The notes beneath the pieces are model-generated. The model worked only from the letters and a program-made list of their open reading frames with translations, made no database searches and had not been told where the DNA came from. The position numbers were made by a program, and so were the translations under genes. Below, in pieces: positions 23,987-31,479 of a stretch of DNA of 47,968 bases; positions within the stretch are counted from its first letter, which is position 1; each line of letters starts with the position of its first letter. Source of the DNA: an uncultured Clostridia bacterium (GTDB lineage Bacteria; Bacillota; Clostridia; Christensenellales; Pumilibacteraceae); contig CAMWMF010000002.1 of NCBI GenBank assembly GCA_947175335.1, positions 1-47,968 of the forward strand, written 5' to 3'.

Positions 23987-24072
23987 AAGGTTGAGATTCC
24001 TCGCGTTGCTCGGAATGACAAAAGTAAATAATCTTTTTTGTCATTCCGAACGCAGTGAAGAATCTCAACCTT
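23987..24072. repeat. 86-bp imperfect inverted repeat (REP/MITE-like)
   Basis: AAGGTTGAGATTC...GAATGACAAAA on the left (23987-24024) is mirrored by TTTTGTCATTC...GAATCTCAACCTT on the right (24034-24072). One arm alone occurs at 1801-1827. GAGATTCTTCGC...GAATGACA units of this kind are common dispersed repeats in many bacterial genomes. It lies between the hydA end and the LRR2 promoter and may help end both transcripts. Confidence 0.8.
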
Positions 24073-24122
24073 AATGCGGCGGAGCCGCCTTTAATTCTGC
24101 ATTCTTAATTCTGAATTCTGAA

Positions 24123-25868
24123 TTAATACCTGTCGCGCTTGACGTACGTGGTGTGGAGCACTTCGTGTGCCTTGTGGCTGTTGGGTTCGCCGAAATATTC
24201 CTTGTACAAGGTCTTTACAATCGGGTTTTCGTGGGACTTTCTAAGCACGTCCTTTTTGTCCTTTTTGTAAAGCACGCCTGCACGAGTCTTGGCTACGTCA
24301 ACGATATTGCGGGTCTGCGAATCGACTATCGGCTGACCGCCGCCGTTTACACAGCCGCCGGGGCACGCCATGATTTCTATAAAGTGGTATTTGCTCTTGC
24401 CCGCTTTAATCTCGTCCATAAGCTTACGAGCGTTGCCAAGTCCGCTTGCTACGGCAATGTTGATTTGCTTGCCGTTGAGCGTTACCGTCGCTTCCTTTAT
24501 GCCCTTGGTGCCGCGAACGGCCTTGAAGTCTATATTGTCGAGCGTCTTGCCCGTTGCAACCTCGGCGACCGTACGCAATGCAGCTTCCATAACGCCGCCC
24601 GTTGCGCCGAATATAAGACCTGCGGTACTGCCCTTTCCAATCGGGTTGTCAAACTCGGTTTTGGGGTCGAGCTTAGCGAAGTTGATGCCGTAGTTTTTAA
24701 TCATACGCGCAAGCTCTCTGGTGGTGAGCGACGCGTCGATATCGGGCACGCCCGCCGCGCTTTGGTCGTCGCGGGTAAGCTCGAACTTTTTGGCAATGCA
24801 CGGCATGATCGTAACGACAGCCACGTTTTTGGGATCGAGTCCCATCTTTTCGGCGTAGTATGTTTTCATTATCGCGCCGAACATTTGCTGCGGCGATTTG
24901 CACGAGGAAAGATTGGGCAACAGCTCGGGATAGTTGTACTCGATAAACCGTATCCAGCCCGCGCTGCACGACGTAATCATCGGCATAACGGCATTCGGAT
25001 TATTAAGTCTGCCGAGGAACTCGGTGCCCTCTTCCATAATGGTCATATCCGCAGCCATATCCACGTCGAACACCTTGTCAAAGCCGATAGCCTTTAACGC
25101 GGCAACCATTTTGCCCTCGGTGTCCGTGCCGATGGGATAGCCGAACTCCTCGCCGAGCGCGGCGCGTACCGACGGCGCGGTGCCGACGATAACGGTCTTG
25201 CTCGGGTCGGCAAGAAGCTTTTCGACCTCGGAAATGCTGTCCTTTTCACGCAGAGCGCCCGTAGGACAAACGTTGATGCACTGACCGCACGCTACGCACG
25301 GCACGTCATTCAAAGACTTGCCAAACGGGCTTGCAATCTTGGTGGCGAAGCCGCGGTTGCCCGCGTCGATAACACCTACCGTCTGAACCTTGTTACATAC
25401 CGCGACGCAACGACGGCAAAGTATGCACTTGTTGTTGTCGCGTACAAGATACGGCGTGGCGTCGTCTACGTTGTAATCGTTCATTTCGCCGCTGTACTTG
25501 GCATAGTCGCAGCCGTACTCGGTGGCGAGGGTTTGAAGCTCGCACTTGCCGCTACGCACGCAGCTGAGGCATTCCTTGTGGTGGTTGCTGAGCATAAGCT
25601 CGAGCGTGATTTTGCGCGAAGCTCTTACCTTAGGCGTATTGGTTAATACTTCCATGCCCTCGGCAACAACGGTGGAGCACGCCGTCATAAGCTTACGGTT
25701 GTTCTTTATTTCTACTACGCAAACGCGGCAGCTGCTCTCGTTGCAAAGGTCTTTCATGTAGCACAGCGTGGGAATATTAAATCCCGCTTTGATCGCCGCG
25801 TCCAATATGCGTGTGCCCTCGGGAACGGTTACGGGCACGCCGTTAACTTTTAAATTTACGTTTTTCAT
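24123..25868 (-). CDS. hydA: [FeFe]-hydrogenase catalytic subunit HydA
   Basis: This is the hydrogen-forming subunit of a multimeric NADH-linked, probably electron-bifurcating, hydrogenase. The 581 residues contain, in order: a [2Fe-2S] domain (about 1-80), a His-Cys3 [4Fe-4S] site (HHKECLSCVRSGKC), a two-cluster ferredoxin domain (CILCRRCVAVC and CVACGQCINVC), the H-cluster domain with motifs TSCSAGW, MPCIAKKFE and EIMACPGGCVNGGGQP, and a small-subunit-like C-terminus. The L1 motif reads TSCSAGW rather than the textbook TSCCPxW. It is the last gene of hydC-hydB-hydA. H-cluster maturases (HydE, HydF, HydG) are not in this window. The stop codon is embedded in AATTCTG heptamers. Confidence 0.95.
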   Translation of the reverse strand: MKNVNLKVNGVPVTVPEGTRILDAAIKAGFNIPTLCYMKDLCNESSCRVCVVEIKNNRKLMTACSTVVAEGMEVLTNTPKVRASRKITLELMLSNHHKECLSCVRSGKCELQTLATEYGCDYAKYSGEMNDYNVDDATPYLVRDNNKCILCRRCVAVCNKVQTVGVIDAGNRGFATKIASPFGKSLNDVPCVACGQCINVCPTGALREKDSISEVEKLLADPSKTVIVGTAPSVRAALGEEFGYPIGTDTEGKMVAALKAIGFDKVFDVDMAADMTIMEEGTEFLGRLNNPNAVMPMITSCSAGWIRFIEYNYPELLPNLSSCKSPQQMFGAIMKTYYAEKMGLDPKNVAVVTIMPCIAKKFELTRDDQSAAGVPDIDASLTTRELARMIKNYGINFAKLDPKTEFDNPIGKGSTAGLIFGATGGVMEAALRTVAEVATGKTLDNIDFKAVRGTKGIKEATVTLNGKQINIAVASGLGNARKLMDEIKAGKSKYHFIEIMACPGGCVNGGGQPIVDSQTRNIVDVAKTRAGVLYKKDKKDVLRKSHENPIVKTLYKEYFGEPNSHKAHEVLHTTYVKRDRY

Positions 25869-25895
25869 ATATCTATTATCTCCTATTTCCCCAAA

Positions 25896-27767
25896 TTATT
25901 TGCTTATAGCGCCCTTAGGACACTTGGAAGCACATACGCCGCACTTAATGCACTTTTTGGGATCGATAGTGTGCGTTTGCTTGACGGTGCCGGAAATAGC
26001 CTTGACGGGACAGTTGCGCGCGCAGATTGTGCAGCCGATACATTTGTCGGGATCGACCTTGTAGCTGACAAGTGCTTTGCAAACGCCCGCGGGGCATTTG
26101 CCGTTGCAGTGCGCTTCGTATTCGTCGCGGAAATAACGGAGCGTGGACAGCACGGGGTTGGGAGCGGTTTGACCGAGTCCGCACAGCGAGTTGTCTTTTA
26201 TGTAATAGCAAAGCTCTTCCATCTTGTCGAGGTCTTCGAGCGTCGCCTCGCCTTTCGTGACCTTGTCGAGCATTTCCAAAAGGCGCTTGTTGCCGATACG
26301 GCAAGGCGTGCATTTTCCGCACGATTCGTCGACGGTGAATTCAAGGAAGAATTTGGCGATGTCGACCATGCAGTTGTCCTCGTCCATGACGATAAGACCG
26401 CCGCTGCCCATCATCGAGCCGATAGCCATAAGGTTGTCGTAGTCGATGGGCGTGTCGATAAGCGAGGACGGAATGCAGCCGCCGGACGGGCCGCCGGTCT
26501 GCGCGGCTTTGAACTTTTTGCCGTTGGGGCAGCCGCCGCCGATATCCTCGACTATGGTGCGAAGCGTGGTGCCCATGGGAATTTCCACAAGACCGACGTT
26601 TTCCAGCTTGCCGCCGAGCGCGAACACCTTGGTGCCCTTGCTCTTTTCGGTGCCGACCGAAGCGAACCAGTCCGCACCGTTGAGTATAATTTGAGTAATG
26701 TTGCCGTACGTTTCCACGTTGTTGATAAGCGTGGGTTTGCCAAACAATCCCTTAACCGCGGGGAACGGAGGACGCTGACGGGGCTCGCCGCGCTTGCCTT
26801 CCGCAGAGTTAAGAAGCGCCGTTTCCTCGCCGCAAACAAACGCGCCTGCGCCCAAACGAAGCTCGAGGTCGAACTTCTTGCCAAGGCCCATAACGTTGTC
26901 GCCGAGTATGCCGTACTCGCGCGCCTGCCCTATTGCAACTTCCAAACGGTGAACGGCTATCGGGTACTCGGCACGCACGTAAATAACGCCGTGCTCCGCG
27001 CCTACCGCATAGCCCGCAATCATCATTGCTTCGATAACCGCGTGCGGATCGCCTTCCAAAAGCGAGCGGTCCATGAACGCGCCGGGGTCGCCCTCGTCGG
27101 CGTTACATGCTACGTACTTTTCGGTGCCGGGTGCGTCGTGGGTAAACTGCCACTTCATACCGGTAGAGAAGCCCGCGCCGCCACGGCCGCGCAATCCGCT
27201 CTTTTTGATCTCGTCGATAACCTGCTGTTGGGTCATTGTGGTTACCGCTTTTTCGTAAGCCTTGTAGCCGTCGGTAGCAAGGTACTCGTCGATGTTTTCG
27301 GGATCGATAACGCCGCAGTTGCGCAGCACTACGCGGCGCTGGCTGCGGTAAAAGTCTGTATCGTTAATGGATTTAAGCTGGCCGTGAATATCCTTCTCCG
27401 CGTGAAGAAGCCTTTCGACGGGCGTGCCGCCGATAATGTGCTGCTCGACGATTTCCTTTGCATCGTCCGGCTTTAAGTGCGTATAGAACGAACCGTCGGG
27501 ATATACGACCGCGATGGGGCCCTTGGAGCAAAGTCCGAAGCAGCCGGTCATAATAACCTTGACTTCGTCTTGAAGTCCATGCTCTTTCAAAAGCGCAATA
27601 AAGTTATCGTGCAAAATTTTGCTGTTGCCCGACGTGCAGCCTGTGCCGCCGCAAACAAGTATAGACTTACGCGGCTGACCTGCCGAAACCTTTGCGCCTT
27701 CCGCGCGCTCGGTAATCATCGGTTTAAGACGATCGCGAATTTCCTGTAATTGCTGTAAAGTTTTCAT
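25896..27767 (-). CDS. hydB: NADH-binding hydrogenase subunit HydB (NuoF-like)
   Basis: HydB carries FMN and the NADH site and splits or joins electrons between NADH and ferredoxin in HydABC complexes. The 623-residue protein has an N-terminal thioredoxin-like [2Fe-2S] domain (CGGTGCTSGNS), the NuoF core with GRGGAGFSTGMKW (NADH/FMN loop) and ACNADEGDPGAFMDR, the [4Fe-4S] motif ESCGKCTPCRIGNKR, and a C-terminal two-cluster ferredoxin domain (CIGCTICARNCP and CIKCGVCASKCP) that plain NuoF lacks. The latter two features are typical of hydrogenase HydB. It lies 27 bases upstream of hydA and 30 after hydC. Confidence 0.95.
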   Translation of the reverse strand: MKTLQQLQEIRDRLKPMITERAEGAKVSAGQPRKSILVCGGTGCTSGNSKILHDNFIALLKEHGLQDEVKVIMTGCFGLCSKGPIAVVYPDGSFYTHLKPDDAKEIVEQHIIGGTPVERLLHAEKDIHGQLKSINDTDFYRSQRRVVLRNCGVIDPENIDEYLATDGYKAYEKAVTTMTQQQVIDEIKKSGLRGRGGAGFSTGMKWQFTHDAPGTEKYVACNADEGDPGAFMDRSLLEGDPHAVIEAMMIAGYAVGAEHGVIYVRAEYPIAVHRLEVAIGQAREYGILGDNVMGLGKKFDLELRLGAGAFVCGEETALLNSAEGKRGEPRQRPPFPAVKGLFGKPTLINNVETYGNITQIILNGADWFASVGTEKSKGTKVFALGGKLENVGLVEIPMGTTLRTIVEDIGGGCPNGKKFKAAQTGGPSGGCIPSSLIDTPIDYDNLMAIGSMMGSGGLIVMDEDNCMVDIAKFFLEFTVDESCGKCTPCRIGNKRLLEMLDKVTKGEATLEDLDKMEELCYYIKDNSLCGLGQTAPNPVLSTLRYFRDEYEAHCNGKCPAGVCKALVSYKVDPDKCIGCTICARNCPVKAISGTVKQTHTIDPKKCIKCGVCASKCPKGAISK

Positions 27768-27797
27768 ATATCTATGTAACTCCTTATTCCCTTATCG

Positions 27798-28265
27798 TTA
27801 GGCCTCGTTATACTTGGCAAGTATCTCGTCGACACTGTCTTCCGTAACCTTGCCGTAAACTTCGCCGTTGACGGTAAGCACCGGCGCCAAACCGCAGCAG
27901 CCTATGCAACGCGTCGCTTCCAGCGTGAATCTGCCGTCGGACGTGGTGTGTCCGGGCTCTACGCTCAAAAGCCGGCTGAACTTGTCGATAACGCCGCCGC
28001 TACCCTTGACGTAGCACGCCGTACCCAAGCACACGGCAATCTTGATTTGTCCCGGCTGCTCCAAACGGAACTGCGAATAGAACGTGGCTATTCCGTACAC
28101 CGTGGAAAGCGGTACGCCGAAGTAATCGGCAATCTTGAGCTGGACTTCGAGCGGCAAATAGCCGTAAATGTCCTGCGCTTTTTGCATCGCCATCATAACG
28201 GGACCGGGAACGTCTTTAAGACTTTCCAGCACCGCGGCGAACTGCATATCTTTTTCGTCGGTCAT
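27798..28265 (-). CDS. hydC: Hydrogenase subunit HydC (NuoE-like, [2Fe-2S])
   Basis: The 155-residue protein is a thioredoxin-like ferredoxin of the NuoE family. The four cluster ligands are visible as CLGTACYVKG and CIGCCGLAPVL. In HydABC it passes electrons near the FMN of HydB. It is the first gene of the operon, with AAAGGAG before the ATG, and a promoter lies about 90 bases upstream. The leader holds a small GGGTGGGCGAACCC hairpin. Confidence 0.95.
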   Translation of the reverse strand: MTDEKDMQFAAVLESLKDVPGPVMMAMQKAQDIYGYLPLEVQLKIADYFGVPLSTVYGIATFYSQFRLEQPGQIKIAVCLGTACYVKGSGGVIDKFSRLLSVEPGHTTSDGRFTLEATRCIGCCGLAPVLTVNGEVYGKVTEDSVDEILAKYNEA

Positions 28266-28360
28266 TATTTATGCTCCTTTCGTAAGAATTTAACGATTTT
28301 TTGTCGGGCGAAGAATTTTCGGCACAAAAGCCGCACGGGTTCGCCCACCCGCACTGTTAA

Positions 28361-28389
28361 AGTATAGCATACACAAATTATATTTTCAA
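28361..28389 (-). promoter_or_regulatory. Predicted promoter of hydCBA
   Basis: On the minus strand: TTGAAA (28384-28389), a 17-nt spacer and TATACT (28361-28366); expected start near 28354. No clear Rex-type operator was recognised. Bases 28390-28476 hold nothing else I can support. Confidence 0.7.
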
Positions 28390-28476
28390 GTATTAAAAGA
28401 TATTTTTTGTCAAAGTTCGCCACTGCTAACCACATTATATTGTGCCGAAAGATTATATGCCGCCTTAGCGCTAAAC

Positions 28477-28511
28477 AAAACTACCGAGGTAATTTATACC
28501 ACGGTAGTTTT
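28477..28511 (-). terminator. Intrinsic terminator after the small lipoprotein gene
   Basis: AAAACTACCG pairs with CGGTAGTTTT, followed on the minus strand by T-rich sequence. Confidence 0.75.
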
Positions 28512-28538
28512 CAGAGTTATTAAAGTGTTTAGTTCGAG

Positions 28539-28916
28539 CTACATATTCGTTTTGTCATTGACTACGGTATAACCGTCAGGAGTACTGCCCTTTTTAACAA
28601 GAGCAAATGTATTTCCATTGTCGGTAGCCTTCCACATATTGCCGTCTTTGGTAAAATCCTGCGATTTGCCGTCGTACGTGATGGTAAGGGTATCGCCGCT
28701 GACCTTATATGTGCCGGACTGCTTGCCGTACGTTATCTTGCCGTCTTTGAGCTCCATCTCCCCTGCCGCCACGGCAACCTTTTGTCCGTCGCTTTCCTGC
28801 AAACCGTACATAACGTACGTGCCTTCGTCAAGGCTGCCACCGCAAGCGACAAGTCCGAGCACGCAAGCACAAACCATTACAAGCGCGGTGATTAAAACCA
28901 AAAGTCTCTTTTTCAT
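28539..28916 (-). CDS. Small lipoprotein of unknown function
   Basis: The 125-residue protein has a lipoprotein signal peptide (MKKRLLVLITALVMVCACVLG, lipobox LGLVAC), followed by a small beta-rich domain (GTYVMYGLQESDGQKVA...GTYKVSGDTLTITYDG) like the short lipocalin-like or DUF-type repeats that many Clostridia export. I chose the ATG at 28916, which has GGAGG upstream; 12 extra residues from 28952 are unlikely. Its promoter overlaps the predicted operator of the divergent Xre gene, so it may be that regulator's target. Confidence 0.8.
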   Translation of the reverse strand: MKKRLLVLITALVMVCACVLGLVACGGSLDEGTYVMYGLQESDGQKVAVAAGEMELKDGKITYGKQSGTYKVSGDTLTITYDGKSQDFTKDGNMWKATDNGNTFALVKKGSTPDGYTVVNDKTNM

Positions 28917-28987
28917 GTTATCCTCCGTACATAATAATTTTTTCTGCGCCATGCGAATATATTTAGCGCAAAGATATGTACTAACTC

Positions 28988-29016
28988 ATTATATCAACCC
29001 TTATACGGGTTGTCAA
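28988..29016 (-). promoter_or_regulatory. Predicted promoter of the small lipoprotein gene
   Basis: On the minus strand: TTGACA (29011-29016), a 17-nt spacer and TATAAT (28988-28993). The spacer is itself an inverted repeat (CAACCC/GGGTTG, 28995-29012). Confidence 0.75.
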
Positions 29017-29032
29017 GTCATTTTTGACTTGA
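29013..29032. promoter_or_regulatory. Perfect inverted repeat, likely operator for the Xre regulator
   Basis: TCAAGTCA and TGACTTGA are separated by TTTT. The repeat overlaps the -35 box of the leftward lipoprotein promoter and lies just upstream of the rightward Xre gene, where Xre-type repressors usually bind. Confidence 0.55.
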
Positions 29033-29050
29033 ATTGTGTAAAATTATAAT

Positions 29051-29251
29051 ATGAAATATCCGCAAAGAATACGCGAACTGCGCGAGCAGGCAAATTTAAG
29101 CCAAATGGGATTGGCAAACGCTACGGGCATCAGCCAGTCGTCGATAGCTCGTTGGGAACTCGGCAAAGCCGAACCGAGCGCTTCAAACATTATTACGCTT
29201 GCCGAATTTTTCGGCGAGTCCGCAGATTATATACTCGGACTAAAAGATTAA
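29051..29251 (+). CDS. Xre-family helix-turn-helix regulator
   Basis: The 66-residue protein is a single HTH_3/Xre domain: RIRELREQANLSQMGLANATGISQSSIARWELGKAEPSASNIITLAEFFGESADYILG, ending in the common DYILGLKD. Such small Cro/CI-type proteins bind inverted-repeat operators as dimers. There is no Shine-Dalgarno sequence; a TAAAAT box ends six bases before the ATG, so the message may be leaderless. It is divergent from the lipoprotein gene at 28539-28916, with a perfect inverted repeat between them. Confidence 0.9.
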   Translation: MKYPQRIRELREQANLSQMGLANATGISQSSIARWELGKAEPSASNIITLAEFFGESADYILGLKD

Positions 29252-29266
29252 ATTTAATCACAACAA

Positions 29267-29300
29267 AAAAGCGCACAGTCAAGTTCGATTGTGCGCTTTT
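29267..29300. terminator. Bidirectional intrinsic terminator
   Basis: AAAAGCGCACA pairs with TGTGCGCTTTT between the converging Xre gene and the membrane protein gene, with T-runs on both strands. Confidence 0.85.
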
Positions 29301-29312
29301 ATTTTTGCTTTA

Positions 29313-30323
29313 TCAATCCAGCGGCTCGTCGTCGTCTTCAAGCTCGGACAGCTGTTCCAGTTTGTCCTCGTCCATTATCGAAGCGAGGTGCTTGCCTATT
29401 TTGCAAAACTTGATTTTTTCTCCCCTGTCGTAATAATCTTCCGTATATGCAACGTACTCGTTTTCGCCCGCCGTTATCGTAACCTTGTACACCACCTTGT
29501 TTATTCTTACCGTTCGACTGCCCGTGCTAGTTGTGCTCGATACCGAGCACAGCTTGACGACGCCGTCCAGCATATCGCGGTTTTTGTGCTTGCGCCCGAC
29601 GCTCATAGATATTTTTTGGCGTATTACGGTCACTAACAGCCCAATCAAAATCGTGCCGCTGAATAGGCAAAAGCACACTATTGCCCCCGCAAAAATCCCG
29701 ATAAAGGCAAACACCATTATCATAAAGAAATCGGTAATCAAAAATCCGAAAAACAGCCAGCCGAAAACCTTTTCCTTACCCGAAGAGTTTTTGTACGCGT
29801 CAGCCGAGTTACGCGCAATATATTCCGCTTGCTTTATTTTGCTTGCGTAGCCGCGCGAAGTATTGATATCGGCAAGCTGCTTGTACTCTTTTTGCCTTGC
29901 GCCGCTAATACTGTCCTCACCGCCCCCGACGTCTTTTTGTTCGTCATAGTCGTCTATATCCTCCCAGTCGTCCTCGTCGTCGCTTATATCATCCATAGCG
30001 TTGCTTGTTTTTACGCCCACCGACTCGTCGTCATTTACGTCTTCCCAGTCGTCCTCGTCGTCAGTTGACTGTTGCTCATTGCTTACGGCAGAACCGCCGC
30101 CCGAAGACTTCTTGTCGTCGGACAAGTCGATCTTGCCGGTTATCAAAAGCACAAGCCCGACTACGACAAGCACAAACATCGTTACCGGTATGCCCGCCGA
30201 AAGCACCAAGCCACCGATACTCGCCGCAGTCGGATTGTCGGTAAAGCTGCCGCCGATAAGCAATCCTATACCGAGCACAATCGGCACAAAAACTATCATA
30301 CTCATTAATCGAAGTTTTTTCAT
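29313..30323 (-). CDS. Membrane protein with acidic linker, unknown function
   Basis: The 336-residue protein has two hydrophobic N-terminal segments, then an aspartate/glutamate-rich linker containing two copies of a DDEDDWEDxxD motif (about 90-145), a charged helix, two more membrane segments (about 195-250), and a soluble C-terminal domain with a KVVYKVTITAGENEYVAYTEDYYDRG stretch, ending in another acidic tail. I recognise no family. I chose the ATG at 30323 (MKKLRLM): the promoter at 30330-30358 predicts +1 exactly at its A, so the message looks leaderless. The longer frame would begin upstream of the promoter. Confidence 0.75.
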   Translation of the reverse strand: MKKLRLMSMIVFVPIVLGIGLLIGGSFTDNPTAASIGGLVLSAGIPVTMFVLVVVGLVLLITGKIDLSDDKKSSGGGSAVSNEQQSTDDEDDWEDVNDDESVGVKTSNAMDDISDDEDDWEDIDDYDEQKDVGGGEDSISGARQKEYKQLADINTSRGYASKIKQAEYIARNSADAYKNSSGKEKVFGWLFFGFLITDFFMIMVFAFIGIFAGAIVCFCLFSGTILIGLLVTVIRQKISMSVGRKHKNRDMLDGVVKLCSVSSTTSTGSRTVRINKVVYKVTITAGENEYVAYTEDYYDRGEKIKFCKIGKHLASIMDEDKLEQLSELEDDDEPLD

Positions 30324-30329
30324 AAACAC

Positions 30330-30358
30330 ATTATATAATATTTTTATACAAATTGCAA
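30330..30358 (-). promoter_or_regulatory. Predicted promoter of the 29313-30323 gene
   Basis: On the minus strand: TTGCAA (30353-30358), a 17-nt spacer and TATAAT (30330-30335), six bases before the ATG. Confidence 0.7.
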
Positions 30359-30386
30359 CGAATTTGCGCATGTGCCCTGTCAATGC

Positions 30387-30415
30387 TTGCATTTCTATAT
30401 TACATGGTCTATTAT
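30387..30415 (+). promoter_or_regulatory. Predicted promoter of the ZIP transporter gene
   Basis: TTGCAT (30387-30392), a 17-nt spacer and TATTAT (30410-30415); expected start near 30422, only 10 bases before the ATG, with no Shine-Dalgarno sequence. Confidence 0.6.
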
Positions 30416-30431
30416 AGTAACGGTAAAACAA

Positions 30432-31292
30432 ATGCAATACTTGGCGATTATTATAATTACTTTTATATCGGGCGTAATCGGTACGGGCTTGGGCGGCGTT
30501 ATCGGCGCGATACTCAAACGCGACAGCAACAAAATCGTTAGCCTGTTGCTATCCTTTGCTGCGGGCATAATGCTTGCCGTAGTGTGCTTCGACCTTATGA
30601 GCGAGCCCATAGAAATGATGCGCGAGGGCAAGCTTGATTGGTCTACGCCGCTGATTGTCGTTGCCGCGGTAATAGTCGGCTACGGCGTGGTGTACCTACT
30701 CAACTACGCCATAGACAAGCGCACCAATCACGAAATAAAGCATATCGACGAGAACCACCCGTCGACCGCCGACGACCTTGACGAGCTTATCCATTCCAAT
30801 CACTACGAATCACACAAAAACAACAAGTCCAACCTGTTCGTGGCGGGGCTTGTAATGATGACCGCTATCGCCCTGCACAACCTACCCGAGGGCATGGTTA
30901 TCGGCGCGTCGTACGCGATAACGCCCAATATCGTTGCCAATCTGTTTTCCGGCAGCGGGTTCATTATGGCTATCGTAATAGGACTGCACAATATCCCCGA
31001 GGGCATGGCTGTTTCCGTTCCGCTTATTTCGGGCGGCATGAGCAAGACCAAAGCGATACTGCTTACCGCGCTGAGCGGACTGCCTACCGTGTTCGGTGCG
31101 CTTATAGGTTTCGCGCTGGGCGGCATAAACGAAATAATGCTTACGCTGTCGCTCGGCTTTGCTAGCGGTGCAATGCTGTATGTCGTATTCGGCGAGCTGC
31201 TGCCCGAATCCATACTGATGTGGAAAAGCAAGCTGCCCGCCCTGTCGCTGTTTATAGGCGTGCTTGCGGGATTTTTGCTTGTAATGTTTTAA
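30432..31292 (+). CDS. ZIP-family metal transporter
   Basis: The 286-residue protein is a divalent metal (zinc, possibly iron or manganese) importer of the ZIP family, ZupT/GufA-like. It has about eight hydrophobic segments, and both metal-binding motifs of the central helices are present: HNLPEGMVIGASY and HNIPEGMAVSVPL. A histidine/aspartate-rich cytoplasmic loop (about 105-135, with HEIKHIDENHP and HSNHYESH) lies between helices 3 and 4. I chose the ATG at 30432 because the predicted transcript begins at about 30422. The stop codon is followed within two bases by a dispersed hairpin repeat. Confidence 0.92.
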   Translation: MQYLAIIIITFISGVIGTGLGGVIGAILKRDSNKIVSLLLSFAAGIMLAVVCFDLMSEPIEMMREGKLDWSTPLIVVAAVIVGYGVVYLLNYAIDKRTNHEIKHIDENHPSTADDLDELIHSNHYESHKNNKSNLFVAGLVMMTAIALHNLPEGMVIGASYAITPNIVANLFSGSGFIMAIVIGLHNIPEGMAVSVPLISGGMSKTKAILLTALSGLPTVFGALIGFALGGINEIMLTLSLGFASGAMLYVVFGELLPESILMWKSKLPALSLFIGVLAGFLLVMF

Positions 31293-31293
31293 C

Positions 31294-31330
31294 CTACTTC
31301 TTTGAAAAGAAGTAGGCAAGAAACTTTATA
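31294..31330. repeat. Dispersed hairpin repeat, copy B
   Basis: CTACTTCTTT pairs with AAAGAAGTAG, followed by GCAAGAAACTTTAT. It is placed directly after the ZIP gene. Bases 31331-31479 hold no gene I can support. Confidence 0.8.
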
Positions 31331-31479
31331 TGCGTGTGTTTGCATAGTGTTTTGTTTGGTCGTGCACCCGCAAATATCGTGTCGTTAGAAAGTATTATAC
31401 GCCACTATTATCAAAGTTATATGTATGTAATAATTACTTTGCCGCCATGCGGCATCCTCTCCCAAAGATAGGGCTTTTA

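Noticed and set aside
25971..27476. A 501-codon open frame on the plus strand opposite hydB
   Set aside because: It mirrors the GC-skewed codons of hydB and has no recognisable domain.
28265..28361. A Rex (NADH-sensing) operator in the hydCBA leader
   Set aside because: No TTGTTAA-type inverted repeat of adequate quality was found; only a partial TTTAACA.
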